64,000 bases of DNA, from the NCBI GenBank assembly GCA_000711775.1, contig ARYC01000113.1:62001-126000 (forward strand). Reading direction: 5' to 3'. This DNA is from Oxytricha trifallax. Its lineage: Eukaryota; Ciliophora; Spirotrichea; Sporadotrichida; Oxytrichidae. Both the position numbers and the translations under genes were made by a program. Shown piece by piece: positions 23,644 through 34,693 of the stretch. Below the pieces are notes generated by a model. It saw only the letters and a program-made list of their open reading frames with translations, was not told the DNA's origin and made no database searches. The stretch's first letter is position 1. The number at the start of each line of letters is the position of its first letter.

Positions 23644-25706
23644 AATATTATTTTTAATTTTTCAATGAATTTGTTGCTAATTGCTGCTCGCTAAGAGAAT
23701 TATTATATCATGTATTATTTTTATATTTTTTTCATTAAATTATAATTAATAATAAAATAACTGGATAAATTATTCTTCATTTATAGTAAGTGTATAACAA
23801 AATAAAGGTTTTGCATCCTTATAATAAATTTATTTAAAAAATATTATTCTTATTATACTGTAACCAAACAAAGTTATAATAAATTTTTATAATACCAGAG
23901 TTTTAATATCCTATAAGTTACAAATTATTTAAAACAAATATTATAATTGCAATTTAATTATAATTTATTAAAATTTAAAGATTTACATTTAGAATATCAG
24001 TGATATTCTCATTGTTTATTATTTTTATGCAAAAATATTCCTCTAAAAATAATGGGAAATTTTTCACCTCAATAATCTAGAAATATTTAATATTCCAAAG
24101 CAATCTAGTATCTCAAAAATAAAGTTATAAATTAATTATTTAAATGTTTAAATAAATAAATTCTTTTAACAATTTAATGTATTTAATATTATTCTACAAT
24201 AACATAAAATTTATTATAAAAAAATCATATAAAATAGAAGTGATAAAGAATTTAAATGAAATATACAAATTATTTTATTTAGATAATAAATAAGTCATTA
24301 GTTTTGATAAGTTAACTATATATGCTAATTTTGGTTCGGTAAATATTAAAAATGAAATCTAACAGTAAATTATTTGTGCAAATATTTTTTATTTGAGTTT
24401 AAATGTATATAATTTATGGTATTGAATTAAAAATATTAGTAAATGCCGAATTTGCTTAAAACAAAGTGTCTTAAATTGTATTAATAATATAATAAAATTA
24501 TAAATATTGATTTAGTTAAATATTTTTGATCTTTCCATACTGTTAATTGAATGGCTAAAGCTTAAAGGAAACATATTAAAATATCGTAGTTAATTAATAA
24601 TTTCCTGCAAATAAAGCCCGAAAAATTTTAGGATTTAATATAATATATATCAAACACTGATACTTTTTAGGCATGCTTTTATCTGTATCATTAACATTTT
24701 ACTTGTGTCATATTATTTAATTATTCAATTTTAACTATTTCTGACCCATTAAATTTATACATTTTATATTTGGTGTAAAAATTTTGTATGTTATGGAAAA
24801 CAACTTTCAAATTTCTAAATTTGCTACATATGTAAAAATGCTTTTCCTAATTTAGATTTTTTTTGTTGCTATACAATTAAATTCATGAAATTAAGAATTG
24901 AAATAAGATTAAAAATAATAATTATTCATCATTAATCGTTTTATTTCTAATGTCACTTATTTATCGTAGTCTTAATTAGGCTTATCTTTTTATTGGTTGA
25001 TTATTCTAATTTAATATATTTAAATATTATCATAGAAAATTATTCCTATTATTACTTTATATATATCAAAATAATCACTTTTTAAAAAAGAACTTAATGC
25101 ATTTTAAGTTTGCTACCTTATTAATAATACTTCTTATATTAATTTTTAATAATAATAATAGATTTAGGATAGATGAAGTCAAATAAAAGTTTAAAATCAA
25201 TTTTTGGTGTTTATAAATTTAAATTAATTTTTATTATTATTTTATAATTTTGCAAAATGTTTTTTGAATTATCTTTTTTCATTAAATCTAAATCTAGCTG
25301 GCAAACTTAAAATATTTATTGATAAAATTCAATAGTTTAATTTAATTATATAAAAAATACACATCTATAAATATATAAATTACTAATAATAAATATAAAT
25401 TTATATATTATTTAAAGAAAAAGATATTATTTCAAATAATTGAGCATATTATAAATATTAAATGAGAATTATTTCTAATTTAATCACAATTATAAAATAG
25501 ATTCTGAAATTTATGTATATTAACACCTATAATGAGAAAAATAATACAAGATTTTCTTGATTTGATTAGTGTAGGTATAATCGATATTATTTAAATTATT
25601 CTTATTTAAGGCTATCTCTTATTGTTTATTAATTTTACATATTTATTGCTAAATATAATTATTATAACACAAAAATAAAAATGAAAGATTTCTTATGAGT
25701 AAATTT
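23644..25706. other. AT-rich DNA with diverged dispersed repeats
   Basis: No supportable gene. About 24590-24740 resembles 48860-49010 (shared CTGTATCATTA.CATTTT and TGTCAT.ATATTTAAT patterns), and about 24895-24990 resembles 60255-60350 (shared ATCGTTTTATTTCTAATGTC and a CTTAATTAG block). These are old copies of germline repeats. Confidence 0.45.
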
Positions 25707-26488
25707 GGGGGGGTCTAAGTCGGTGCAAAATTTTTTTTCGCAAAAACATCAAAATCCCTAAGTCGGTGCATGATCAATTTTTGACATTTTTGATATAATT
25801 TATCATTCTACCCCACTTAAAAAGTATCATTATTATCTAAAATTTATGTCTCAGCTTCTAAATCGAACTCCTTCATGAAATTTTGATCATAGGACACTTA
25901 TAATATTATTACAAAAATATTTTTTCTCTGTGACAGATATTCGTTTAAGTAAAATAATAATATATTATTTCATATTTTAATATCTAATTAGTCAGTACAA
26001 CAAAAATGGGGATTAAAAACATCATAATTATTCGTTAAATTTAATGTTGTCTGGAATTAATATAAAAACCATCGACTCAATTAATCGTTTTTTAAATACA
26101 CTAATCAATGTGTACGAATTTTTTAATTCCAGACAACATTAAATTTAACGAATAATTATGATGTTTTTAATCCCCATTTTTGTTGTACTGACTAATTATA
26201 TATTAAAATATGAAATAATATATTATTATTTTACTTAAACGAATATCTGTCACAGAGCAAAAATATTTTTGTAATAATATTATAAGAGTCCTATGATCAA
26301 AATTTCATGAGGGAGTTCGATTTAGAAGCTGAGACATAAATTTTAGATAATAATGATACTTTTTAAGTGGGGTAGAATGATAAATTATATAAAAAATGTC
26401 AAAAATTGATTATGCACCGACTTAGAGATTTTGATGTTTTTGCGAAAAATAATTTTGAAAAAATTTTTGCACCAACTTAGACCCCCCC
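25707..26488. repeat. Foldback element, family E (G-run ends)
   Basis: Starts with seven G then TCTAAGTCGGTGCAAAA and ends with the complement and seven C. Arms of about 360-380 bp surround a centre near 26090. A GTCGGTGCA unit recurs inside each arm, followed by TACCCCACTTAAAAAGTATC and CGAACTCCTTCATGA. Related copies: 41076-41803 and a fragment at 18515-18730. No ORF. Confidence 0.9.
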
Positions 26489-26496
26489 GAAATAAG

Positions 26497-26604
26497 TGAT
26501 GGATAAAGAATTTTCATTAAAAAAAGAAACAAGAATATGAAATTAATCAAGCACCAAACCCAGAGGATTGTGGAGTGATGGTCATTCTAATGATAAACAA
26601 TATT
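26497..26604 (+). pseudogene. Fragment resembling a Ulp1/C48 cysteine protease, split by a TBE
   Basis: On + the frame reads NQAPNPEDCGVMVILMINNI. The DCG with a preceding Asn/Pro-rich turn and a following hydrophobic run matches the catalytic-Cys motif of Ulp1/SUMO-type proteases. The frame runs into the left target copy (ATT, 26602-26604) and resumes after the TBE at 30747. The upstream part with the catalytic His and Asp is missing; family E lies directly to the left. Short, so the family call is tentative. Confidence 0.42.
26602..26604. repeat. TBE target-site duplication (ATT), left
   Basis: ATT directly before CAAAACCCC; the matching ATT is at 30747-30749. ANT is the known TBE target. 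Confidence 0.85.
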
Positions 26605-26742
26605 CAAAACCCCAAAACCCTTTCAGTAGTTTGATTGAGTTTTTGATTGATAAAAGTAGACTATTAGTGCATAATTTATTAAGTTTTAATTGGGTTTATG
26701 CAGGGGTTTAATGTTTAAATATTAGTAATATAAGTGAGTATA
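26605..26742. repeat. Left terminal inverted repeat of TBE copy 1
   Basis: Matches the complement of about 30609-30746 with only a few differences, ending near GTGAGTAT next to the transposase start on the other side. Confidence 0.9.
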
Positions 26743-26764
26743 ACAAGCGAATTTTTAATATATT

Positions 26765-28209
26765 TCACACAAACATAAGCTTAGAGTCATGTGGCAGTTC
26801 TCTGAATTTTATATTTCTAAGAAGATGTTTAATTGTTTCTATTGTCTATTAATTCTCTTAGCTTGGCTTGATAATAGTTGAGTATGCAAGTTCTCTGAGA
26901 CCTCCATTTATTTTATTTTTATCGAGATATTGTTTGATTCTCTGCTTAGAATCTCTCTCACCCCTGCAGCTAAAGTAATCGTTTCTTGGCATGTCGCTCT
27001 CTATTATTATTACTGCTAGAGCCCAGATATCCCATTAAGTGTCTCCATCTCTCCAATCCTCTCTCTCTGGGAAATATCCAGGAGTGCCGTATACATTTCC
27101 TTATGCAGAGGCTTGCACTCTTTGAGCTCTGTTGAAGTCTATAATATAAACTCTAAGAGGCTGAAAGTTCAACATGATATTCTCTGGCTTTAAGTCTCTA
27201 TGAACATAACCTAGCTTGTGAAGCTCTTCAATCCCCTCAACTATCTGCTATACTATCTAGCTAATTTATCTCTGACATCTATTGTCAGATAAGAATTCTC
27301 TGTAAGTCATTTCAAGTAAAGGAAGCCTGAAGGCTACATGATCTTTACCAAGTAAAATAGCATCAAACTAGATGATATGCCTGCACTCATTTAACTTTGC
27401 CTTTTAAAGAGCATAATACTCATTTGCAAATTCCATTTGGAACTTGTCATCAGCAAGGAAGTAATTGAATGGATATATCTTGTAAGCATATTAGTCATCA
27501 GTAATGACTCTCTTCTCTATTTTATCTTCAAGAGTGAGGTAGCTTTCTAGGCAAGAATCTAAGTCAATAATTTTTAATATAGGAATCTTCATAGCCTCTA
27601 TTTTAACCATGATTTTATTGATCTCAGAGACTGGAAAGTTCTTGACTGCTTTCTTCATTTTAACTTACTTCTAGACTTCAACTCTAAGAGACTCCACTGG
27701 GTTTCTTGATCTTCTCTTTAAGAGGAATCTATTCCCTGTAGGTTCATGAATAAAGACAAAACTTTAATTGTGCTTTTTCTTTAAGTGCACTTTGAGGTCT
27801 CTAGTATGAGAATATGGCTTCTCACAGAACTCACAGACATACTTCCCATCTTTCTTCTAATGCTTGAAATATAACCTTGGCATATCGTTATGTATATCTC
27901 TAAAGTATCTCTTAAAAGTCGACTTGTAAGGGAAAACTTAATTGCATTCTTTGCATTAATAGTCAACTTTAGCTAGAATTTATTAATGCTCTTGGCGGCT
28001 GTTTAACCTCCTCCTCAATTTGCACAGCTTCATTGATAACCTCCTACTTAACTTATATTTAAATATCAAAACTAGACTGGTCAAAGTTGTCATAAGTAGG
28101 CTCCCACTGAGTATAAGCGTCTCTGGTCTCTACTTTTCTCGGTTGCTAGAATGATAACTTTTATTGACTTGATCCAAGTAATGCCTCTTCTTAACAGGTT
28201 AGCGCTCAT
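26765..28209 (-). pseudogene. TBE 57-kDa-type ORF: C2H2 zinc fingers plus protein kinase
   Basis: About 481 codons, close to the 57 kDa known for this TBE protein. ATG at 28209, TGA at 26765-26767. After a Gln/Glu-rich start (DAYTQWEPTYDNFDQSS, EEEVKQPP) come two finger-like units near residues 80-145. The first, CKECNQVF..IH, has Tyr where the first His should be. The second, CEFCEKPYSHTRDLKVHLKKKH, is complete. The kinase domain (about 170-440) shows an AYKIYP Lys, a helix-C Glu (FANEYYAL), GYVHRDLKPENIML, IIDFNRAQ (DFN instead of DFG), GTPGYFPERED in the P+1/APE region and WDIWALAVII. One frameshift lies near 28200 and one near 27975, both before the fingers; the finger-kinase part is one open frame. 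All Trp codons are TGG. Confidence 0.9.
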
Positions 28210-28774
28210 TTTAGTTTGCTGATATATTTTATTATAATAATGATAAAATATACCTTGATAAACTATAGTAGTCGAGTATAACACACTCTGGTAGATTCTT
28301 TGCTGAGAGGTAAGAAAATTAAATAATCATAAAAGACTATAAGTTGACATATTTTATGAGAATTTTAAACATTTTAGTAAATTAAAATACTCCCAATGAA
28401 GTTTTGATTCTCTAGGAGGTCCTCCAAATCAAGTTTGAACTTAATTTGGAGGTAAAGTTATTAAAAATTTTTAAATTTAAAATGCTCCTAATTAAGTTTT
28501 AACCTTAAAATTTAACTCCTAATAAAGTTTGAACTTAATTTGGAGGACCTCCTAAAATAATTAAACATTATTAGGAGCAATTTAATGGAGATAGATTGAT
28601 AAAAATGGAAATCAATCAGTGAAACTTGGATCAAGTTTTTCAATGCTTCTCCGCATATCTTTTCTAGGTTGACCTCCGGTAGGTCCTCTCTATTTAGTAG
28701 TAAGATTTTAATAAACTTAGAATGGATATCCATAATTTTAAATTTCATTAACATTTCTAGAAAGAGGAAGCAAG

Positions 28775-29562
28775 ATGGAGTCTATGAATAATCAAATGAA
28801 GAGAATTTAATCTCAAGATTTAAAAGGAAAATTCGAAGTAAAGAGGATCTTTATAGATATTTGGTATAGCAAGGTAAGTTCTTAAGTAAGATTAATAAAT
28901 CCATTATAGTTGGATTGTTCTTGCCGACTAAGGAGGGAACTAAAATCTCATTCTTAAAAGCTTTACTGAGTGAAGAGAAAAATGCTTTTAAGTCTAATGA
29001 AATTAGGATGATAGAGATACCTAACTACCCTGAGATAGCAGTGACAAACCTATATGACGATGCTATGAGTGATCCGGACGTAGCTCTCTACCTTCCATCA
29101 AAGCTACAGCTCTCTAATAAGTTGCCAGAGATAAACTCTTCTTTGGTGTTCTTGCAACTCTGAAACCTGAGTACTTAAATGAAGTTATTTAAGAAGCTCA
29201 CAAGAAACGATTTAGCATCTCTCCTGAAGAAAAAGAGAAGCAAGGTATTAAAATAAGTGATACCTGGCTGTAGGAACTTTTAAAACATCCTTTCATCTCA
29301 AGTAAGCTTAGTCTTCTAACTTTATAGAAAACCTGGTACTGCTATATACTTGATGAAAGAGCGCAGCAAATTAAACAGAGAGAGAAAGTCTCAAGTAAAG
29401 CATGAATTAAGTTAGAGACTCTTCAAAGATTTATAAAAGTCAGACAAAATGAACATAGATGCAGGGGCTGGCACTAAGAGAAGAAACATAGGCCCAAGCA
29501 AGCCTTAAGAGGAAGAAAAGAAAGAGAAGCCAAATCCCTTTACGGGCAAATTTAATATGTGA
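28775..29562 (+). pseudogene. TBE small central ORF (22-kDa-type position)
   Basis: Opens MESMNNQMKRIQSQDLK and ends PFTGKFNM then TGA at 29560-29562. It sits between the kinase and the transposase on the opposite strand, where TBE elements carry their 22-kDa ORF; at about 262 codons it is somewhat longer. Middle motifs: RSKEDLYRYLVQQGKF, VGLFLPTKEGTKISFLKALL, NEIRMIEIPNYPEIAVTNLY. The tail is highly charged (GTKRRNIGPSKPQEEEKKEK). Two or three frameshifts (near 28820, 29150 and 29330) separate these parts; TBE copy 2 shows the same order. Function unknown. It ends only 6 bp from the convergent transposase stop. Confidence 0.8.
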
Positions 29563-29568
29563 ACTTAT

Positions 29569-30608
29569 TCATTCGCTTAAATCTAAAACTATATACACAA
29601 AATCTCCCTTCTCTTGCGCATACTTTAGCTTTATCATCGCTGACTCTCTTAGCAGCACTCTTAATAAAATCGACTGCATCTACTTTAAATCATGCATCAG
29701 ATGGTAGAGCAGCAATTTCTTATAATGACCTTTCAATAAACCCCAATACAATTCAATTCCATTGAACTAAGGCCTATAAGGAACATTAAATACAGGTGTT
29801 ATATTAGCCTTTCATATTCCTTCCTTGAGTCTTTAGTTTTATGAACTGACAAGTTATCAACGAATAGAATAATCTCTTAGTCAACGTACTTATCTCTAAG
29901 TTATTGCAAGAATTTAATTTATTATTCAGTCTTTATAGAACGAGGGTGAATAACATAAGTCTCGAGGCCATTATCTTCGCTTATTCCACCAAGAATTGAT
30001 GAGTTTAAACCTTAACCTTTTAATCATATACTTCAATGTTGCTACATCTTTAATACCAAGACCTTGACATAAAGGTATTAAACGGGAATACTGCCTCATC
30101 AGCGTGTATGAACTTAATATTATTAGAAATAGCCCTCTGCATTTAATCGGATATAATTTAAATTAGTCTTATAAAATGGAACATTAAAATCAATCACTCT
30201 CTTAATGCAATTGACTGTCTAGTAAGATATTCCGTTCTTTTTATATATGTTGGCTATAGATTAAGCAGAGATGTGAAGCTCAGGAAATTGGCGATGAAAC
30301 ATCACAGCTCTCTAGGCCAGAGAGAAGTGAGCCCAGTATTTAAGAGTCTTATCATTAATTAGATAATCGATATGATTCTGCTAAAATTTGAGAGGTCTCT
30401 TAGGCTTTGAATTAAGCTGCTGTCTCTTTAAATTTAATGCTAATAGACAATGATACCTCACAGTTGCAGGAGATTTATGGAGCAGTCTTGCAATAGATGT
30501 ATAATTTAGAACAGGCTAGAGTTATTCACTATATTCATCACATCCATAACGCAACTTAAACAATAAATCTATATACTCGCTGTCATAAACTGACCCCAAA
30601 CCTCGCAT
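29569..30608 (-). pseudogene. TBE DDE transposase (42-kDa type)
   Basis: ATG at 30608 (MRGLGSVYDSEYIDLLFKL) to TGA at 29569-29571, about 346 codons. An N-terminal helix-turn-helix (TSIARLLHKSPATVRYHC) and a second helical region are followed by the catalytic core: FIHADEAVFPF (first Asp), IILFVDNLSVHKT (second Asp) and FNGIELYWG (Glu), with about 34 residues between the last two. This is the DD34E spacing of IS630/Tc1 relatives to which TBE and Tec transposases belong. Three frameshifts (near 30125, 30010 and 29807) make this copy non-functional as it stands. The start lies just inside the TIR. Confidence 0.9.
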
Positions 30609-30746
30609 ATACTCACTTAAATTACTAATATTTAAACATTAAACCCCTACATAAACCCTATTAAAACCCTAATAAATTATGCACTAATAGTCTACTTTTA
30701 TCAATCAAAAACTCAATCAAACTACTGAAAGGGTTTTGGGGTTTTG

Positions 30747-30990
30747 ATTGCATCAGAAATTCGAGACTCAAAGGGTTCCAGATATTTGTAATAATTGGAT
30801 CAATATGCAATTGTACTATTTATTGTTCAACCTCGAGATTGGTTACATCATGATGAAAATAGGAAGATTAGAAATAGCATTTGAAAAAAATAAGAGCTCG
30901 AAAGAATCACAGAAAATAAAAACGAAGCATTATGGTTATTAGTGTAGCAGGAAATGGACATACAGAGATGACCAATCAAACTCATCACAT
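30747..30990 (+). pseudogene. Continuation of the protease-like fragment after the TBE
   Basis: Beginning with the right ATT, the frame left at 26604 continues as ASEIRDSKGSRYLQQLDQY, LFIVQPRDWLHHDENRK, IRNSI. The charged Arg/Asp run resembles the C-terminal end of C48 proteases. A TGA follows at about 30883, after which the frame decays. Supports insertion of the TBE into a pre-existing gene. Confidence 0.4.
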
Positions 30991-31499
30991 TGAAATGGAG
31001 GACGACTTCATTTGAAGAACCGCGCAAACTTTGAATTTCAAATGAGAGAGAAAATTATCAATGAAGGGAATTCAGCTATGCCAGCTTGGGATGTTTAATG
31101 ATAATTACTCAACGAAGAAAAAGGATATCACAAAGAACTTAATGGGAAAGGTGAAGTGAAATCTAAGTGAGAAACACAAAGATGATAGAAGAGAAGACAA
31201 ACATCCCTTATGGATAATAGATTTATAAGAATTATTAGGTGGAGACGATTATTCAGAAAAAGAGAAGTACCCGGAAAATAAAGATTAAAATTTAGGAGAG
31301 AGACGAGAGGACCAGAAATTATAGTAATGAATTATAAGTTTTTTGCACTATTTTTAACGTTTTTAAATCGATTATTATTTTGATTTATTTACCTATGTGA
31401 TTTCTAATAATTAACAATTAGAAAATATGCTTAACAATTTAGATGATTATGGTTAGAGAGCAAGACACTTGACTTTGCAAAGTAAACATTTAAGTCATA

Positions 31500-31790
31500 G
31501 CAATTCATTATGGGGGTTGAAACTGAAATAGCAGTGATAAGTGTTATTAGCAAAAAAAAAATTTGGAGGTGCATCGATCAAATGGTATTTGATAAATTTA
31601 TCTACAAGACGATGAAATTAAATTAATCTACAAATATCTGCCTATAAAGAAGGTGGTGCACTAGTTCTTAATGGATAAAGCTCTAATTCATAAGTATTTA
31701 AAGATGCTAGCGACTGCATGTCACATAAAGTTACTAGGTGCAGTTTTCTTAAATTTAAAAGAACCTCAAGAAGCAGATCATTAATATAAA
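31500..31790 (+). pseudogene. Relic of an IS630/Tc1-type transposase (same family as 36400-38801)
   Basis: Reads EIAVISVISKKKFGG, FDKFIYKTMK and then FLMDKALIHKYLKMLATACH, aligning with IAAISQNRII, FENFIYHTL and LLMDNAVIHKYSEMLATGRK of the minus-strand copy. The segment that should carry the catalytic Glu (SPWLNPIEQLF in the other copy) has lost the motif. Several frameshifts. The preceding 30974-31320 has Lys/Glu-rich frames of uncertain origin. Confidence 0.65.
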
Positions 31791-32789
31791 ATAATCATAC
31801 TCTCATTAAAAACTTTAGAATGCAGATGTTCAAGCGCTTGAAAGAGATAAAAAATTAATGCGCGATAATGATGCTCGAGAACTCTAGGGATCCAGCATCA
31901 AGAAATTGATACATAACACTGAGGTTAGGCTTTAAATAAGATTCTTCTCAAAACTAATAATTGGACCTTAAAATATAAATTGTACAAGCGCTTAGAAATT
32001 TCTCATCGTCATTCCTACTTCAATTACTTTTACTTCTGCTAATATTCTTGTGATAATACAATACTTGAAACTTTCCCTCTCCCACTTTAAAATGCGACTT
32101 AGGTATTAATATACATAACATGATTTTAATTAACTCTATATATTTAATCGATATTTCTGGCTTATTACTTTATTTAAAATAAAAATGGAAACAAACACTG
32201 GCTTCTCAATTATTTACTTGTAAAATTACAAATTTCTATTGGGTTCACTCCTGGCTTAGATAAATTTGACAAAAGCCTTACTAGAATTCAATTAGATTAA
32301 ATGTCGACGAAATGCTAAAAGATTTCAAAATATGTAAAAATATTACTGCATAAATTGCTTTGGTTTAAGATTTAGAGTAATGCACATTATAATTTCATAC
32401 TTTGCCTGATTTTAATAGCAATTGATTGAATAATGCTCAAGCATGCATGTTAAGATTATTTTTGGTAGGAATTTAGTAAATGAAACACTAAGCTCAACCT
32501 AGCTAAAACTGGTAGATCATTGATCATACTTTTCACTATTATAATAATGGGAACAACTTCAAGAATTGAGTTCATATTCACTCAAAGTCATAAAATTAGT
32601 AAATTGAAATTAGTAAAAGTTTGAAGTGCAGCAAGCATACCATATTATTTATAAATAAAAAATGGAGAATGGAGACTTAGAGTAGTGGTAAGTAATTTCC
32701 ATTAATTGGCAGATTTGACGACTTTGGGAGAGAAAGTTGGTTTTCTATCTGTTTCTAGAGATCTCTCATGACATTGGTAATTTAAAAAT
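31791..32789. other. Decayed intergenic DNA
   Basis: More mixed in base composition than the AT deserts, with no sustained coding frame. Probably the degraded remainder of the transposon whose transposase relic ends at 31790. Confidence 0.35.
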
Positions 32790-33420
32790 TAATGGGTAAT
32801 GGTTCCATAGGTAGAGCCGCTATTCATTTCAAATTTTCATAAAATGACCTAAAAATGATTATAACATCAATCTAATATGATATAACTTATATATAAGGTC
32901 TAAAATAACCTTTTCAAGGAATACATTGAGACCCATATCAAAGTAACATTCCACATTGACATCATAAAATACATTAGTTTTTGAATAAATATTATTTTTT
33001 GTCTTCAATATTTATGATTTCACTAATTTAATAATTCATAAAATGATTAAGTGGTATATTATCTTCTAATATAATATTCCAGTTATAAACTATATGTCTA
33101 GCAACATCAATAAAAGCACTATCAAGATAATATACCACTTAATCATTTTATGAGTTATTAAATTAGTGAAATCATAAATATTGAAGACAACAAATTTCGA
33201 AGAAAAAAAATAATATTAATTTAAAAACTAATGTATTTTATGATGTCAATGTGGAATGTTACTGTGATATGGGCTTCAATGTATTCCTTGAAAAGGTTAT
33301 TTTAGACCTTATTTATAAGTTATATCATATTAGATTGATGTTATAATCATTTTTAGGTCATTTTATGAAAATTTGAAATGAATTTCAGCGGCCCTCCCTA
33401 TGGAACCATTACCCAAATTA
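32790..33420. repeat. Foldback element, family H
   Basis: Ends GGGTAATGGTTCCATAG and complement. Arms of about 280 bp run inward through TCATAAAATGACCTAAAAAT and TTAAGTGGTATATTATCTT to a short centre at about 33070-33110. No ORF. Arm identity is high, with small indels. Confidence 0.88.
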
Positions 33421-33789
33421 ATGTATTCAAAATATTCATAATTGTACGACTGTGCTAAACTTGCATCCAATCGTCGAGATCATACCAATTATTTCAAATT
33501 TGACCATATTCTAGCAATATTCGCATTTTTATCTCTCCTCTATAAAAATGTGTGGTGGTCATTTTGTATTTTGTAAAAGTTTTATTAAATGCAGCAAATA
33601 AGCGATTTTGCAGATTTTTGGCACTATAACAAAAAAATTGTCACTTTCAAAGAAATCTTCGTTTTTATCACTAATATGAATAATTTTGTTGTAAATAAGC
33701 ATTTTGAAAAATATGTCTCAATAAAACAAACTAAATAATTTTATAATTTGAAATTAAACTTGCTTCTAAGTCTAAATTACGACGAAAAA

Positions 33790-34693
33790 ATGTCACTAGA
33801 ATCCAACAAGGCAATTTAAGACTCCTACCTCATTGAACTATACAGAGAAAGTCAATATGATGAATGAGACCTACAATCATTTGCTAATGACTAGCAATAA
33901 CAAAATTTAGTTAATTTTGCTATGATGGGACCTTGAACATCGACTCCAACTTTTAAAAGGTCATTATACTTTCTTGTCCGCTTGAAAAACCTAACATGAC
34001 TGACTGTTTTTCAAAAGGATTTATTGAAAAAGACTAAACAAGGATCATACAACAGAAAAAACAACTTGAAAAGGTGAAACAAGGGATCCAGACTAACTTA
34101 ACCACTTCTTTTCCAAGAGCTCCAACAAAACAGAGACTAAGGATAGTCTCTTCTGCTAAAACTCCATAAAATACTGAATAATTTAGACTTTTAAGGAATA
34201 AAAAAAAGGCACAACTTACTATGTAGTACCCAAATCCTTCATAGTCTTAAACCCAAAGTTTATTCTCCTAATAACCATCAAACATACTCCAAGCTAAGCA
34301 GTATCACTTTTTAATGAAACTAATACAATATGGCCAGCATATGAATTAATGGGGAAGACCGTGTAGTAAAAATAGCAATAAAAATAACAAAACATTCTAT
34401 GGAAAGATCTGTTTTATCAAAACATAAGTATTGCTAAAATTAATACTTTCCAGAAAACCCAGAGACAAGAATAACAAAACCCCATTTTCATTGTTTTTAC
34501 TCTTTTACAAGTCTAGCATACAGTAGTAGACTTCTAAGAATTTTTGGGAAAAAATCATCTCACCTATAAAATAGGGAAACAACTAAGGACCTAGGTAATA
34601 CAAAATCTCTTTTATACAAAAAAATAATATCACCTAACTCATACTCTAAAACTCAATGATCCTTTACACTCTCTCTAGAGAGAGTGTAAATGA
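33790..34693 (+). CDS. Unknown Gln-rich protein, broken into two or three frames
   Basis: ATG at 33790 (MSLESNKAIQDSYLIELYRE). Frame changes follow near 33860 and 33900. From there it reads YDGTLNIDSNFQKVIILSC, MTDCFSKGFIEKDQTRIIQQ, LTTSFPRAPTKQRLRIV, SAKTPQNTEQFRLLRNKKK. After one more change near 34300 comes NETNTIWPAYELMGKTV, a Gln/Lys-rich run, KDLFYQNISIAKINTFQ, VVDFQEFLGKNHLTYK and a TGA at 34691-34693. The frame changes could be undetected IESs or decay. No domain recognised. The stop overlaps the next ORF's ATG. Confidence 0.5.
34663..34690. promoter_or_regulatory. Perfect 28-bp palindrome at an ORF junction
   Basis: TTTACACTCTCTCT followed by its exact complement, with no loop. The final A is the A of the ATG at 34690. 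It could form a strong RNA hairpin or cruciform, be a binding site, or be two fused transposon ends. Confidence 0.8.

Larger units (their letters stand above)
26605..30746. mobile_element. TBE-family transposon, copy 1 (4142 bp, near complete)
   Basis: TIRs of at least 135 bp begin with CAAAACCCCAAAACCC, the telomere-like signature of TBE elements. Length (about 4.1 kb), the ATT target duplication and three genes match TBE: a zinc-finger/kinase ORF (minus), a small central ORF (plus) and a DDE transposase (minus). The genes carry about seven frameshifts in total but are otherwise easy to read, so the copy is damaged but not ancient. It split a protease-like gene. Confidence 0.95.

Noticed and set aside
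26605-26625. Telomere, i.e. a chromosome end
   Set aside because: The CAAAACCCCAAAACCC tract is flanked by a target duplication and mirrored 4.1 kb away, so it is a transposon terminus.
28090-28284. Separate 64-codon minus-strand gene
   Set aside because: It overlaps the start of the TBE zinc-finger/kinase ORF in another frame; only its ATG region is relevant.
26497-30990. A virus-like element carrying a cysteine protease
   Set aside because: The C48-like fragment is isolated. I see no capsid, polymerase or packaging gene nearby, so a virus-like element is not supported.
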